Part shown: piece by piece, positions 24,034 through 33,198 of the stretch
Layout of the letters: each line of letters opens with the position of its first letter
Position numbering within the stretch: the first letter of the stretch is position 1
DNA from: Cellvibrio sp. pealriver
GTDB taxonomy: Bacteria > Pseudomonadota > Gammaproteobacteria > Pseudomonadales > Cellvibrionaceae
Length of the DNA: 64,000 nucleotides
Reading direction: 5' to 3'
Assembly (NCBI RefSeq): GCF_001183545.1
Contig: NZ_KQ236688.1
Location: 4,228,395 to 4,292,394, forward strand
Notes under the pieces: model-generated
Databases searched by the model: none
Told to the model about the DNA's origin: nothing
The model's input: the letters and a program-made list of their open reading frames with translations, nothing else
Made by a program: the position numbers and the translations under genes

Positions 24034-24249
24034 TTAGTACAGACGGGTAAACTTTTTGGATTCGCGTTGAACCTTTTTAGCATGACGCTTAACTGCAGCA
24101 GCGGCATCACGCTTACGAATAGTGGTTGGCTTCTCATAGCATTCGCGAGCGCGAACGTCAGCCAAAATACCGGCTTTTTCACAGGCGCGCTTGAAGCGAC
24201 GCAGGGCTACATCAAATGGCTCGTTTTCTTTGATTTTTACTGAAGGCAT
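24034..24249 (-). CDS. rpsU: Ribosomal protein bS21
   Basis: A 71-residue basic protein, [27 protein letters not shown] then REYCEKPT-like [31 protein letters not shown], full length for gammaproteobacterial S21. S21 helps base-pairing between mRNA and 16S rRNA at initiation. It is the first gene of the rpsU-yqeY-dnaG-rpoD cluster, divergent from tsaD across a 219-bp gap that must hold both promoters. Confidence 0.98.
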   Translation of the reverse strand: MPSVKIKENEPFDVALRRFKRACEKAGILADVRARECYEKPTTIRKRDAAAAVKRHAKKVQRESKKFTRLY

Positions 24250-24468
24250 GTCGTTACCTTTAAATTAAGTGCTTAAAAATGATGTCTTGAGGAAATTGGA
24301 CTGCGCAATGCGCGGCCAAGTATCCAAGGGGTGCGGATTCTATACGCTTCTCGTTGCTGCCGCAACCTTGGCTGGGCGATGGCGCTGGGTTTTCCCGAGG
24401 CCAGCCTTTATCATAGCGCCACTGAAATTGTTGATTGCTGCCTGATAAGGTGAGTAAGGGGTTGGATT
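24250..24468. promoter_or_regulatory. Divergent promoter region of rpsU and tsaD
   Basis: Gap between two start codons on opposite strands. It must hold promoters for both operons; I see no clear -10/-35 pair worth marking. GC-rich segments at 24330-24420 give no repeat or hairpin of note. Confidence 0.45.
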
Positions 24469-25497
24469 ATGCGTGTATTAGGCTTGGAAACATCCTGTGA
24501 TGAGACTGGCGTTGCGGTCTACGACAGTGAGCAGGGCTTATTGGCGCATGTGCTCTACACCCAAATTGCCCTGCATGCTGAATACGGTGGCGTTGTACCG
24601 GAGTTGGCCTCGCGCGACCATGTGCGCAAGCTCTTGCCTCTTATTAATGAGGTAATGGATAAGAGTGGCTCCAGCGCTGCTGATATCGATGCTATCGCCT
24701 ACACATCAGGCCCTGGCTTGGTGGGTGCCTTGATGGTGGGTGCATCGCTCGGGCGCTCCCTTGCTTATGCATGGGGTATCCCTGCGATTGGTGTGCATCA
24801 TATGGAGGGGCACTTGCTCGCCCCCATGTTGGAGGCGAATCCTCCCGCATTTCCTTTTGTTGCACTGCTGGTATCGGGCGGGCATACGCAGTTGGTAAAA
24901 GTCGATGCGATTGGACAATATGAATTGTTGGGCGAATCGATTGATGATGCAGCTGGTGAAGCGTTTGATAAGGCAGCCAAAATGCTCGATCTGGATTATC
25001 CCGGCGGTCCGCAAATTGCCAAACTTGCAGAGCAGGGTGTTGATGGGCGATTTAAATTCCCTCGTCCTATGGTAGATCGCCCTGGATTGGATTTCAGTTT
25101 CAGTGGGTTAAAAACGGCGACGCTCACGACGGTCAATGCCAATAAGCAAGCGAATGGCCTGCCTGATGATCAAGCCTGTGCCGATATTGCCTGCGCATTC
25201 CAGGCAGCCGTTGTTGATACATTGGTGATTAAATGTAAGCGCGCGCTTGAGCAGACGGGTATGAAAACGCTGGTTATTGCAGGCGGTGTTTCTGCGAATA
25301 AAAAATTGCGCGCCGATTTGGATGCTGAACTCGCCAAAATGGGTGCAAAAGTATTTTATGCCCGCCATGAATTTTGTACTGACAATGGTGCAATGATCGC
25401 CTATGCGGGTTGCCAGCGATTGCTTGCGGGGCAGCAAGAAGGTTTGGCGATCAACGTGAAGGCGCGCTGGCCATTGGATTCGCTCAACCCTCTGTAA
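24469..25497 (+). CDS. tsaD: tRNA threonylcarbamoyladenosine transferase TsaD
   Basis: A 342-residue Kae1/TsaD protein: [19 protein letters not shown] at the start, the metal-binding [13 protein letters not shown] (two His), [38 protein letters not shown] and [12 protein letters not shown] near the C-terminus. With TsaB, TsaC and TsaE it transfers the threonylcarbamoyl group to A37 of ANN-decoding tRNAs. It is divergent from rpsU, as in Pseudomonas. In Pseudomonas plsY follows; here folB does. Confidence 0.98.
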   Translation: MRVLGLETSCDETGVAVYDSEQGLLAHVLYTQIALHAEYGGVVPELASRDHVRKLLPLINEVMDKSGSSAADIDAIAYTSGPGLVGALMVGASLGRSLAYAWGIPAIGVHHMEGHLLAPMLEANPPAFPFVALLVSGGHTQLVKVDAIGQYELLGESIDDAAGEAFDKAAKMLDLDYPGGPQIAKLAEQGVDGRFKFPRPMVDRPGLDFSFSGLKTATLTTVNANKQANGLPDDQACADIACAFQAAVVDTLVIKCKRALEQTGMKTLVIAGGVSANKKLRADLDAELAKMGAKVFYARHEFCTDNGAMIAYAGCQRLLAGQQEGLAINVKARWPLDSLNPL

Positions 25498-25573
25498 CAT
25501 AATGGCTTTGTTGAAATCATCGCACCGCTAGAATAATCACATCACAATTAACACCACGGAAAAGAATCTATTT

Positions 25574-25933
25574 ATGGATATTGTTTACATCCGCGATTTA
25601 CGTATCGACACTATTATCGGTATTTATGATTGGGAGCGCGAAGTGCGCCAAACCGTCAGTATTGATTTGGAAATGGCGAGCGATATTAGTAAAGCTGCTG
25701 CAACTGACGATATTCAATATGCATTGAATTATAAAGCGGTTTCCAAGCGGTTAATTGCTTATGTAGAAAATCGCAATGCGCTTTTGGTGGAGACGCTTGC
25801 TGAGGAAATTGCACAGGTAATTCGCGCTGAGTTTGATGTGCCCTGGTTGCGCCTAAGGTTAAGTAAGCCCGGGGCTGTGCGGGGTGCTCGTGATGTCGGT
25901 CTGATCATCGAGCGCGGGGTCAAGCCTGCATGA
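25574..25933 (+). CDS. folB: Dihydroneopterin aldolase FolB
   Basis: A 119-residue protein, MDIVYIRDLRIDTIIGIYDWEREVRQTVSIDLEM then YALNYKAVSKRLIAYVE and LLVETLAEEIAQVI, with the conserved Glu (GIYDWERE) and Lys (LSKPGAVRGARDVGLIIERG) of the family. It converts 7,8-dihydroneopterin to 6-hydroxymethyl-dihydropterin in folate synthesis. The stop codon overlaps the folK start (ATGA), so the two consecutive pathway steps are translationally coupled. Confidence 0.96.
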   Translation: MDIVYIRDLRIDTIIGIYDWEREVRQTVSIDLEMASDISKAAATDDIQYALNYKAVSKRLIAYVENRNALLVETLAEEIAQVIRAEFDVPWLRLRLSKPGAVRGARDVGLIIERGVKPA

Positions 25934-26445
25934 CAATGATTTATCTGAGTCTCGGCAGCAATGTCGATCGTCATAGGCATATTGCAGCGGCATTGAGTGC
26001 GTTGAACTATTTGTTGGGCGAATTGCAGATCTCATCTGTGTACGAAAGCAAATCAGTGGGTTTTGAAGGCAGTAACTTTTTTAATTTAGTGGTTGGTGCG
26101 GATACAACCCTATCAATTACTGAGTTATCAGAGAACTTAAAGCGAATTGAAGATAACAATGGGCGTAAACGCAATGGCCCAAAGTTCAGTCCGCGCACGC
26201 TTGATATTGATATTCTGACCTACGGTGATTTTGTTGGGATAGAAAGCGGCGTTGAGTTGCCGCGTGCAGAAATTACCAAAAATGCATTTGTGTTATTGCC
26301 GATGGCAGAAATTGCTTCACAGGCTAAGCACCCTCAGTTACTGCAAACCTATGCGCAGTTATGGAGTGAGTATGACCAGTCATCGCAGCAATTGTGGGTG
26401 ATTGATTTTGTATGGGATGGGAAAAAAATTTCGCAGGCCCAATAA
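25930..26445 (+). CDS. folK: HPPK (2-amino-4-hydroxy-6-hydroxymethyldihydropteridine diphosphokinase)
   Basis: A 171-residue protein starting IYLSLGSNVDRHRHI, with SVYESKSVGFEGSNFFNLVV, LKRIEDNNGRKRNGPKFSPRTLDIDILTYGD, the HPPK signature including the two metal-binding Asp (DIDIL). It pyrophosphorylates the FolB product before sulfonamide-sensitive FolP acts. It overlaps folB and ends 2 nt from the convergent corA-like gene. Confidence 0.96.
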   Translation: MTMIYLSLGSNVDRHRHIAAALSALNYLLGELQISSVYESKSVGFEGSNFFNLVVGADTTLSITELSENLKRIEDNNGRKRNGPKFSPRTLDIDILTYGDFVGIESGVELPRAEITKNAFVLLPMAEIASQAKHPQLLQTYAQLWSEYDQSSQQLWVIDFVWDGKKISQAQ

Positions 26446-26447
26446 TC

Positions 26448-27413
26448 CTACAGCCATTTCTTGTAGGCAACCACACCAAATCCTGCTGCTATTACCAGCA
26501 TTGCACCCAGTGTATAAAAATAACCGTTAGGGGCATGCAGTTCTGGCATGTTGTCGAAGTTCATTCCATAAATGCCCGCGATAAAGGTCAATGGGACAAA
26601 TATCGCTGTGATGACTGTCAACACTTTCATGGTGTTGTTCAGTTGATGTGAACTGATAGATAAATATCCGTTGATTAAATCGCCGCAGATTTCATAGTAC
26701 ATGGTACATAGCCCATGTAAACGCTCGCAGCGTTCAAATAAATCTTGCAGTGCGTGTTCAATATCGCCGTCTTCATCGATCAGGCGTTGCGGTATGTCTT
26801 TTAATAAATTGGTTACCAGTTTTTCGTGATAGCTAAAAATGCGTTTGAGTTTGCGCAAACGTGACTGGTAGGCGATGAGTTCACGCATAACTTCATCGTT
26901 GGGTTTTTCTTGCATTGCATCTTCAAGTTCATTAAGTGATGGCTCAAATGCCAGTATGGCTTCCAGATAGCGGCCAACCGAAAAGCGCATGATGCGCGAT
27001 GCAAGTAACCCTGGGCTCACCAATAAATTTTCATGACGCGCATTTTCCCAATAGTGTGCAATGCCCATGGAGTTGCGTGGATGACAGCTAATGAGATGGC
27101 GCTCACCGGCAAACAATGCAATGGTCATTTGTTGGATGGTGAGGTCTTTATTGAATTCGGTAATGCCGCGGTACAGTATTAATGTGTGATCATCGAAGGT
27201 TTCCGTTTTTGGGGGGTGACGAAAGCGCTGCACATCCTCAACTGCCAATGGGTGGCAGTTCATCGATAATAAAAAGTGTTTCTCTTTGGCTGGGTCTTCC
27301 CCATTTAAATCTATCCAGATATAGCTGTTTTGGTCTGCGCGCCAACGCGACACTAACTCTTCATTACCAGTAAGCCATTCGCCACTTGAGGTTAATAACT
27401 GTGTTTTGATCAT
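26448..27413 (-). CDS. CorA-family divalent cation transporter
   Basis: A 321-residue protein with a large cytoplasmic N-terminal domain, a long alpha-helix (about 190-260) and two C-terminal membrane helices (VLTVITAIFVPLTFIAGIYGMNF and YFYTLGAMLVIAAGFGVVAY). The pore signature YGMNF is present (Gly-Met-Asn), which defines CorA/Mrs2/Alr1 channels. The cation, Mg2+, Co2+ or Zn2+, cannot be told from sequence by eye. It is downstream of the pteridine-reductase-like gene on the same strand. Confidence 0.92.
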   Translation of the reverse strand: MIKTQLLTSSGEWLTGNEELVSRWRADQNSYIWIDLNGEDPAKEKHFLLSMNCHPLAVEDVQRFRHPPKTETFDDHTLILYRGITEFNKDLTIQQMTIALFAGERHLISCHPRNSMGIAHYWENARHENLLVSPGLLASRIMRFSVGRYLEAILAFEPSLNELEDAMQEKPNDEVMRELIAYQSRLRKLKRIFSYHEKLVTNLLKDIPQRLIDEDGDIEHALQDLFERCERLHGLCTMYYEICGDLINGYLSISSHQLNNTMKVLTVITAIFVPLTFIAGIYGMNFDNMPELHAPNGYFYTLGAMLVIAAGFGVVAYKKWL

Positions 27414-27445
27414 ACAGAATAAAAATCCATGTTGATGGGTGGCGA

Positions 27446-28210
27446 TTAAATAGTGATGGAGCGTCCACCGTCTACATTCAGTATTTGTCCGGTCACATAG
27501 GGTGCTTCGTTGGCGAGAAATAAAATGGTGCGCGCAATATCGGATTCATGTCCGCGTTCTTGCAGGGGGATTTTGGCAAGCATCTTTTCTTTATTTTCAT
27601 CAGAGAGCTGGTCTTCCGGTTTTTTATGGCTGTCATCTGGCCACAATATTGCACCTGGTGCAATTCCATTGACCCGAATTAATGGTGCCAGTTCCAGGGC
27701 GAGGGTTTTGGTGAGCATGACATTGCCTGCTTTGGCGATCGAATAAACGCTGTGTTTTTTTAGTGGTTTATCGGCGTAAATATCTGCAATGTTAATAATG
27801 CAGCCGTGCTGTTTTGCCAGAGATGGAGCTAGTGCTTGCGCCAGAAAAAAAGGCGCTTTCAAGTTGGAGTTGATAATGTGATTCCAGTCTTGTTCGTCGG
27901 TTTTTCCGATGGGAGTTGGAAAAAAGCTGGAGGCGTTATTGACCAACAAATCAATTTTTTGCCATGCCTCATTACTGGTGTGCGCCAATTGCATGATTTG
28001 CGACATATCATTCAAATCTGCTTGTACGCTAATAGCAGAGTTACTGCGCTTTTCGTTTAGCTCCTCTGCAAGCTCTTCGGCATCTGTTTTGGATTGGTGA
28101 TAGTGAGCGATGATGTTGAAATTGGCTGCGTGCAGTTTGCGTGCGATCTCTGCACCTATGCGCTTGGCAGCTCCGGTGACCAGTGCAACTTTTGGATATG
28201 TTCCCGACAT
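27446..28210 (-). CDS. Pteridine reductase-like short-chain dehydrogenase
   Basis: A 254-residue SDR read from ATG 28210 (AGGAC before it). The cofactor motif is TGAAKRIG (TGxxxRIG), whose arginine is the mark of NADPH-dependent pteridine reductases such as PTR1 and FolM, instead of the usual TGxxxGIG. Also present are NNAS (LLVNNASSFFPT), the catalytic YSIAK (Tyr-x-x-x-Lys) and VNGIAPGAILWP. It probably reduces dihydrobiopterin- or dihydromonapterin-type substrates. It sits close to folB-folK, which supports a pterin substrate; that is inference. Confidence 0.85.
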   Translation of the reverse strand: MSGTYPKVALVTGAAKRIGAEIARKLHAANFNIIAHYHQSKTDAEELAEELNEKRSNSAISVQADLNDMSQIMQLAHTSNEAWQKIDLLVNNASSFFPTPIGKTDEQDWNHIINSNLKAPFFLAQALAPSLAKQHGCIINIADIYADKPLKKHSVYSIAKAGNVMLTKTLALELAPLIRVNGIAPGAILWPDDSHKKPEDQLSDENKEKMLAKIPLQERGHESDIARTILFLANEAPYVTGQILNVDGGRSITI

Positions 28211-28308
28211 ATTTCTGTCCTCTTTATCGGAATTGGTTATCGACATTGGTCATCGGCATTCGATTTATTGGCCGATTTTCACCATGTCATTAGCCAGTGG
28301 CCGATAAG

Positions 28309-29529
28309 CTATTCATTTTTTAATGTAAGCAGATTGTGTAATCGTTGTTGATTGACTGCATCGCCAAAGGCTTTTCCGGTGAGGTTCTGCGCCTGGATGG
28401 CTGTTATATCAATATTCTGTGCTGCACTGAGCGCGGCGCGAAAAAAATTGGCCTGCGGATAATGGCGATCTTCAAAGCCTGTGCGCCCGCGGGCATCTGC
28501 TTCACAGCATAGCAAAAACTGTTCAAATCGCTCGGGGCGACGGAATGCGTCGTTTGACTGCAATACTTTTAATATCGTGGCCGGTTTTAATTCCAATGCG
28601 CGATGACAATGGGTGTGCCATTGCGCGACCATCAATGCCAGTTCTTTGTATTCTTTCGGTGCGGCAATGCGTTCACATAATTGCTTTACCAGCGGTAAGC
28701 TGCGGTCTTCATGGGCAATATGGCGCGGCCACTCATGGGGTGGTGTTTTGGCTTTGCCCAAGTCATGCAAAAGCGTAGCAAAGCGTACGGATGTGCTGGG
28801 CGATAATTTAGCGGCTTGTTGCAGACTCATGAGCGTATGTACACCGGTATCAATTTCCGGATGATGCAGTGCGGTTTGGGGAACACCAAAGAGTGCATCA
28901 ATTTCTGGAAATAATCGCGCCAGTGCCTTCGCATTGCGCAACACCTCAATAAAAACGTCCGGGTTTTGCTCACCGAGCGCGCGCTCGGTTTCTTTCCATA
29001 CTCGCTCGGCAACCAAGTGATCGACTTCGCCGTTATCGACCATCATTTGCATCAGCTGAATCGTCTCATCGGCAACGCGAAACCCTAAATGGTGATAGCG
29101 CGCCGCAAAGCGAGCAACGCGTAATATGCGTACCGGGTCTTCTGCAAATGCAGGTGATACATGACGCAGGATTCTATTGGCGAGATCTTGTTGGCCATTG
29201 TAAGGGTCGATGATCTTGCCGGTTTCATCTTCGGCCATGGCGTTGATGGTCAGGTCGCGGCGGATCAAATCCTCTTCCAGTGAAACTTCGCTGCCGCAGT
29301 AAAAACTGAAGCCGCTGTAACCGTGACCGGTTTTGCGTTCGGTGCGGGCGAGGGCGTATTCCTCTTTGGTGTGAGGATGGAGGAATACGGGAAAATCCTT
29401 GCCTACAGGTGTAAAGCCAAGGCGATGCATTTCTTCCGGGGTGCTGCCTACCACAACCCAATCTTTTTCTGTTGCCCCGCGGCCTAATAATTTATCGCGG
29501 ACAGCACCGCCTACCAGATAAGTCTTCAT
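28309..29529 (-). CDS. cca: Multifunctional CCA-adding tRNA nucleotidyltransferase
   Basis: A 406-residue class II enzyme: [34 protein letters not shown] (nucleotidyltransferase motif GGAVRD and the DW pair), [25 protein letters not shown], then an HD phosphohydrolase domain (about 225-330; [27 protein letters not shown]). This matches the E. coli type with added phosphatase/phosphodiesterase activity. It repairs or adds the 3' CCA of tRNAs. The same neighbourhood (rpoD to cca) occurs in Pseudomonas. Confidence 0.97.
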   Translation of the reverse strand: MKTYLVGGAVRDKLLGRGATEKDWVVVGSTPEEMHRLGFTPVGKDFPVFLHPHTKEEYALARTERKTGHGYSGFSFYCGSEVSLEEDLIRRDLTINAMAEDETGKIIDPYNGQQDLANRILRHVSPAFAEDPVRILRVARFAARYHHLGFRVADETIQLMQMMVDNGEVDHLVAERVWKETERALGEQNPDVFIEVLRNAKALARLFPEIDALFGVPQTALHHPEIDTGVHTLMSLQQAAKLSPSTSVRFATLLHDLGKAKTPPHEWPRHIAHEDRSLPLVKQLCERIAAPKEYKELALMVAQWHTHCHRALELKPATILKVLQSNDAFRRPERFEQFLLCCEADARGRTGFEDRHYPQANFFRAALSAAQNIDITAIQAQNLTGKAFGDAVNQQRLHNLLTLKNE

Positions 29530-29752
29530 GTAACTCTCTATGTACTATGTAGCCTATGTGGCTCTTCATGAGTTTTTGTCATTAAAAAATATGTAAACGA
29601 GTATAAGTGAGTTATTAGTCAAAAGGCATTAATAAAAAGCGTGAATAAAAATGCAAAAATAACTTGTCGAGTGTAAGAAATTAAATTAACCTCGGTTCTC
29701 TTTTCAAAAACCTTATAAGCTTAGACCAATTAATTATGTACCCAATTTATAT

Positions 29753-29886
29753 CGCCAAGCATACCGCCCAAGCACTACGACCAATGATTTGGTTTGTGGG
29801 CTGTGCGCGCTGCTTGGCGGAATTTGTTGATTAATTAGTTAATCGTTGTAAACAAAGGCCGCAGCATAAAAACTGCGGCCTTTTTG
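29753..29886 (+). ncRNA. Structured RNA or leader candidate with terminator
   Basis: A nested long hairpin: CGCCAAGC (29753-29760) with GCTTGGCG (29812-29819), inside it GCCCA (29766-29770) with TGGGC (29797-29801), inside that CCAA (29781-29784) with TTGG (29789-29792). It is followed by a strong intrinsic terminator, GGCCGCAG/CTGCGGCC (29857-29864 with 29873-29880) plus five T. The 400-bp gap holds no gene. Structure then terminator, 105 bp before the EamA transporter start, could be a small RNA or a premature-termination leader. I could not match a known riboswitch class. Confidence 0.5.
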
Positions 29887-29990
29887 TTTTTGGGTTTCAG
29901 TTTTGTTTTTCCGATGTTGGAATTTTTCCAGTATTGGATGTTGCGGCCATTCTCTTGCACTTTGCTCATTGGGCAATAAGGAGCTATGCC

Positions 29991-30989
29991 GTGGCCGTGA
30001 TATTTTCGTATTTTTCAGTAGTGCTGATATGGGCTACTACTCCGCTCGCTATTCAATGGAGTAGCGATAGTCTCAGCTTTATGCTGGCCGCTGTGGCACG
30101 CATGTCGCTTGCGTTAGCAATTGCATTGGTTATTCATGCGTTGCTGCGTCAATCGCTGAAAACCTATTGGCAGCATCGTGCGATTTATTTTGCTGCATCT
30201 ATCGGTATTTTTCCCAATATGCCGGTGGTGTATTGGGGTGTGCAATTTATTCCGTCTGGTTTGGCGGCGGTGCTCTTTGCCATGTCGCCTTTTGCAACTG
30301 GCGTAATGACGCTGCTGCTGTTAAAGCAAAATCCATTTTCGGTTAAACGTGTGATTGCGTTGTTATTGGCGCTTTCTGGTTTGGTCATTATTTTTTATCA
30401 CCAAATGAAATTCGATTTGCGCTCTATCTATGGTATCAGTGCGATGTTGTTGTCCTGCGTACTTTTTAGTTTCAGTAGCGTGTGGGTAAAAAAATTAACG
30501 CAGCAAAAATCGGTCACTCTGGATGCATTCCATCAAGCAAGCGGTGCATTGATATTTGCATTGCCAGGTTTGTTGCTGTGTTGGTGGTTGATGGATGGCG
30601 CAGTACCGCAGCAGGTATCAACCAAATCCGCGTTATCGATTATGTACTTGGCGGTGATGGGATCTTTGGTGGGCGCTGCATTGTTTTTTTACGTGTTGCA
30701 GAGGATGTCGGCAAGTGCGGTGTCACTCATTACCTTGATGACACCGGTCTTGGCGATTGTGATTGGGAAGGCATTGGCAGATGAGGCGTTGTCATCGCAA
30801 ACACTGATTGGTGTGGCAGTGGTGCTGTTTGCCTTGTTGTTGTATCTGCCCTGGACGATCCGCTCTGCTATCGCCTCGTTGAACGCGTGGTTGTTGCGCA
30901 AATTAGCTGAGCCGCCCGCTTATGAAGGTGGAACCAGCGTGCAACAGGAATTACAGAAAATTAAAGAGTACGTTATTCGGTTTAAATGA
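29991..30989 (+). CDS. EamA/DMT-family transporter
   Basis: A 332-residue membrane protein from GTG 29991, chosen because AAGGAG lies 7 nt before it; the frame extends 57 nt further up to a TTG with no ribosome site. It has about ten hydrophobic helices in two EamA repeats (for example VIFSYFSVVLIWATTPLAIQW, YFAASIGIFPNMPVVYWGVQFIPSGLAAVLFAMSPFATGVM; second repeat LSCVLFSFSSVWVKKL, AVMGSLVGAALFFYVLQRMSASAVSLITLMTPVLAIVIGKALADE). DMT-family exporters and importers move varied metabolites; the substrate is unknown. The C-terminal 40 residues are cytoplasmic and charged. Confidence 0.9.
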   Translation: MAVIFSYFSVVLIWATTPLAIQWSSDSLSFMLAAVARMSLALAIALVIHALLRQSLKTYWQHRAIYFAASIGIFPNMPVVYWGVQFIPSGLAAVLFAMSPFATGVMTLLLLKQNPFSVKRVIALLLALSGLVIIFYHQMKFDLRSIYGISAMLLSCVLFSFSSVWVKKLTQQKSVTLDAFHQASGALIFALPGLLLCWWLMDGAVPQQVSTKSALSIMYLAVMGSLVGAALFFYVLQRMSASAVSLITLMTPVLAIVIGKALADEALSSQTLIGVAVVLFALLLYLPWTIRSAIASLNAWLLRKLAEPPAYEGGTSVQQELQKIKEYVIRFK

Positions 30990-31120
30990 GTTGTTTTGGT
31001 GCGTGCCCGGGTGGCGAGCTTGGTTTTTGTGCACCATGCTTGTGCCTGGGCGAGTTTTGTTTTGGGTATGCAATCTTGTATTCAATGTGTAACGTTTTGA
31101 TTTTAAAGTGAAAAATAAAA

Positions 31121-31137
31121 TTGGCTTGGTACCTGCA
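31121..31137 (+). promoter_or_regulatory. Possible sigma-54 promoter
   Basis: TTGGCTTGGTACCTGCA has GG at 31123-31124 and GC at 31135-31136, the 10-bp spacing of -24/-12 promoters (consensus TGGCAC-N5-TTGCA, two or three mismatches). It lies 80 bp before the TorF-type gene. Confidence 0.35.
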
Positions 31138-31216
31138 ATATCCCCGTCAAGCTAGTGTGAATTATCAATAGCTGCCTCAAAACTAACTAGTAAAGACCAT
31201 TGAAGAGGAAGAACTC

Positions 31217-31879
31217 ATGAAAATGAAACAAAAATTAATTGCTGGTGCCGTAGCTCTGTCGGCGTTTGCTGGTTTCTCTGTTCCAGCAGTTCATGCTGAG
31301 GTGGCTGCCAGTGTGGGTGTTTCCAATATGTACTATTGGAGAGGATATGATTTGGGCGGCGGCGCGGCATTGACTGCAGATATCAACGTAAGCGGCAACG
31401 GTTTCTTCGCGGGTGCCTGGACCTCTTCTGGCGATGAAGCCTTGGGAACCGAATACGACCTGTACGCAGGTTACGCTGGTGAAGCTGGCGACTTTAAATA
31501 CGGCGTGAGCGTAGTGTCTTACAACTACCCAGAGTTGGGTGGTGAAGAAAAAATCGCTCCGGGCGACTATGTAGAAATCATCCCAATGATCGGCTACGGC
31601 CCATTGAAAGTGACCTATTACGATGCAGTAGCTGCAGAAGTAAGTCCTTTGGACAACAAAGACTACTCATACGCAACTGCAGAATTGATTTTTGAAAAAT
31701 TCGCAGTGAAGTACGGCCAACACATGGATGATGGCGATACCACTTCTTCTCACTTGGATCTGACCTACAAGTACAACGACAAGTTGAGCTTCACTGTAGG
31801 TACTTTGGTTGATGACGGTGATGATCCTGAAGCAGATGACGCTACTTTCGTAGTGAATTTGTCTCTGCCAATCGAGTAA
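31217..31879 (+). CDS. TorF-family putative porin (TIGR02001-type)
   Basis: A 220-residue protein with a signal peptide (cleavage after PAVHA). The mature protein starts EVAASVGVSNMYYWRGYDLGGGAALTADINVSGNGFFAGAWTSS, the pattern of the TorF/TIGR02001 family (short beta-barrels predicted in the outer membrane, 'YxWRG' motif). Beta strands alternate Tyr/Phe with small residues throughout and the last residues are LSLPIE. Codon use is notably biased to common codons (AAC, GGC, TCT), suggesting high expression. Members are often near nitrogen-regulated genes; here a possible sigma-54 site precedes it. It stands alone between an upstream gap and a terminator. Confidence 0.82.
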   Translation: MKMKQKLIAGAVALSAFAGFSVPAVHAEVAASVGVSNMYYWRGYDLGGGAALTADINVSGNGFFAGAWTSSGDEALGTEYDLYAGYAGEAGDFKYGVSVVSYNYPELGGEEKIAPGDYVEIIPMIGYGPLKVTYYDAVAAEVSPLDNKDYSYATAELIFEKFAVKYGQHMDDGDTTSSHLDLTYKYNDKLSFTVGTLVDDGDDPEADDATFVVNLSLPIE

Positions 31880-31905
31880 GTTTTAGTTCGCTAAAATCAC
31901 TTCGC

Positions 31906-31932
31906 AAAAGGCAAGCTTCGGCTTGCCTTTTT
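31906..31932 (+). terminator. Terminator after TorF-type gene
   Basis: AAAAGGCAAGC (31906-31916) with GCTTGCCTTTT (31921-31931), TTCG loop, then T residues, 27 bp after the stop codon. Confidence 0.9.
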
Positions 31933-32111
31933 GTTATCTGAGTTCTTATCTGAGCTGTTATCTGGATTTCTGCTGCGTCTATTTGTCACTACACCTTAAT
32001 AAAATAATAATTATATGATTTAATAAAAGATTCTTTCCTAGCCCTTATACTGCCGCCCGAACTCTGGTTCAATGCGCCGGCAATGGCTCACATCTTTATA
32101 AGGAATCTTGT

Positions 32112-33140
32112 ATGTCCCGTTCCCCCATTCTTGTAACAGGCGGTGCCGGTTTTATCGGTAGCCATGTCTGTGTTGAATTGATCAATAGTGGTTATTTGCC
32201 TGTCGTGGTTGATAACTTGTGTAACAGCAGCGCCGAATCGCTCAAGCGCGTCGCCCGCATTACCGGTGTTGAGCCCGTGTTTTTTGAGGTGGATATCAAC
32301 GATAAAAACGCGCTGCGCGAGGTGTTCCGCGCTTACAACATCAGCGCAGTGATGCACTTTGCCGGTTTGAAAGCGGTGGGTGAATCCAACCAGATTCCGA
32401 TGAAATATTATCGCTACAACGTAGCGGGTACCTTGTCATTGGCGGAGGTGATGGAAGAGTTCAAGGTGTGGAAGCTGATCTTCAGTTCATCGGCAACTGT
32501 GTATGGCGACCCCATTTCGGTGCCGATTGATGAGACCTTTGCCACCTCGGCTACCAATCCTTATGGCCGCAGTAAGCTGATCGTAGAAGAGATCCTTTCC
32601 GACATGGCAAAGGCGCCCGGCAATCAGTGGAATTTTTCGTTGTTGCGTTACTTCAATCCGGTTGGTGCACATGAAAGTGGCTTGATCGGCGAAGATCCCG
32701 CAGGAATCCCCAATAATCTGCTGCCTTATGTGGCGCAGGTAGCGATTGGAAAACTGAAAGAGCTGAGTGTATTTGGCGATGATTACGACACCGTCGATGG
32801 CACTGGTGTGCGCGATTACATCCATGTAGTGGATTTGGCGCTGGGCCATGTGGCTGCATTGCAAGCGCTGGAAAAAACCGGCGTTGGGTGCCGCGCGTAT
32901 AACCTGGGTACGGGAATGGGCTATTCGGTGCTGCAGATGGTGAAAGCTTTTGAAGCCGCGAGCGGGCGCGCAGTACCGTACAAAATAGTGCCGCGCCGCG
33001 CGGGTGATATCGCCAGTTGCTACGCTGAACCGGCCAAGGCCAAAGCTGAACTGGGATGGGAAGCTAAGTTTGGCCTTGAGCGCATGATGCAGGATGCATG
33101 GCGCTGGCAGTCGCAAAACCCCAATGGTTATGGCGATTAA
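32112..33140 (+). CDS. galE: UDP-glucose 4-epimerase GalE
   Basis: A 342-residue extended SDR: NAD motif TGGAGFIGSH (about 8-17), HFAGLKAVGES, FSSSATVYGDP (catalytic Ser/Thr), NPYGRSKLIVEEIL (catalytic Tyr-x-x-x-Lys), SLLRYFNPVGAHESGLIGEDP and DGTGVRDYIHVVDLALGH. It interconverts UDP-glucose and UDP-galactose for surface polysaccharide or galactose use. It is a single gene closed by a terminator. Confidence 0.97.
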   Translation: MSRSPILVTGGAGFIGSHVCVELINSGYLPVVVDNLCNSSAESLKRVARITGVEPVFFEVDINDKNALREVFRAYNISAVMHFAGLKAVGESNQIPMKYYRYNVAGTLSLAEVMEEFKVWKLIFSSSATVYGDPISVPIDETFATSATNPYGRSKLIVEEILSDMAKAPGNQWNFSLLRYFNPVGAHESGLIGEDPAGIPNNLLPYVAQVAIGKLKELSVFGDDYDTVDGTGVRDYIHVVDLALGHVAALQALEKTGVGCRAYNLGTGMGYSVLQMVKAFEAASGRAVPYKIVPRRAGDIASCYAEPAKAKAELGWEAKFGLERMMQDAWRWQSQNPNGYGD

Positions 33141-33171
33141 GCTGCACGCAACATTTGCGATTAGCCAAGAA

Positions 33172-33198
33172 AACCCGCTGCGTTCCAGCGGGTTTTTT
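33172..33198 (+). terminator. Terminator after galE
   Basis: AACCCGCTG (33172-33180) pairs with CAGCGGGTT (33186-33194), then a T run, 32 bp after the galE stop. Confidence 0.88.

Noticed and set aside
29753..29820. Assignment of the structured hairpin to 6S RNA, 4.5S RNA or a known riboswitch
   Set aside because: The expected conserved sequences of those RNAs are not present; only the secondary structure and the terminator are supported.
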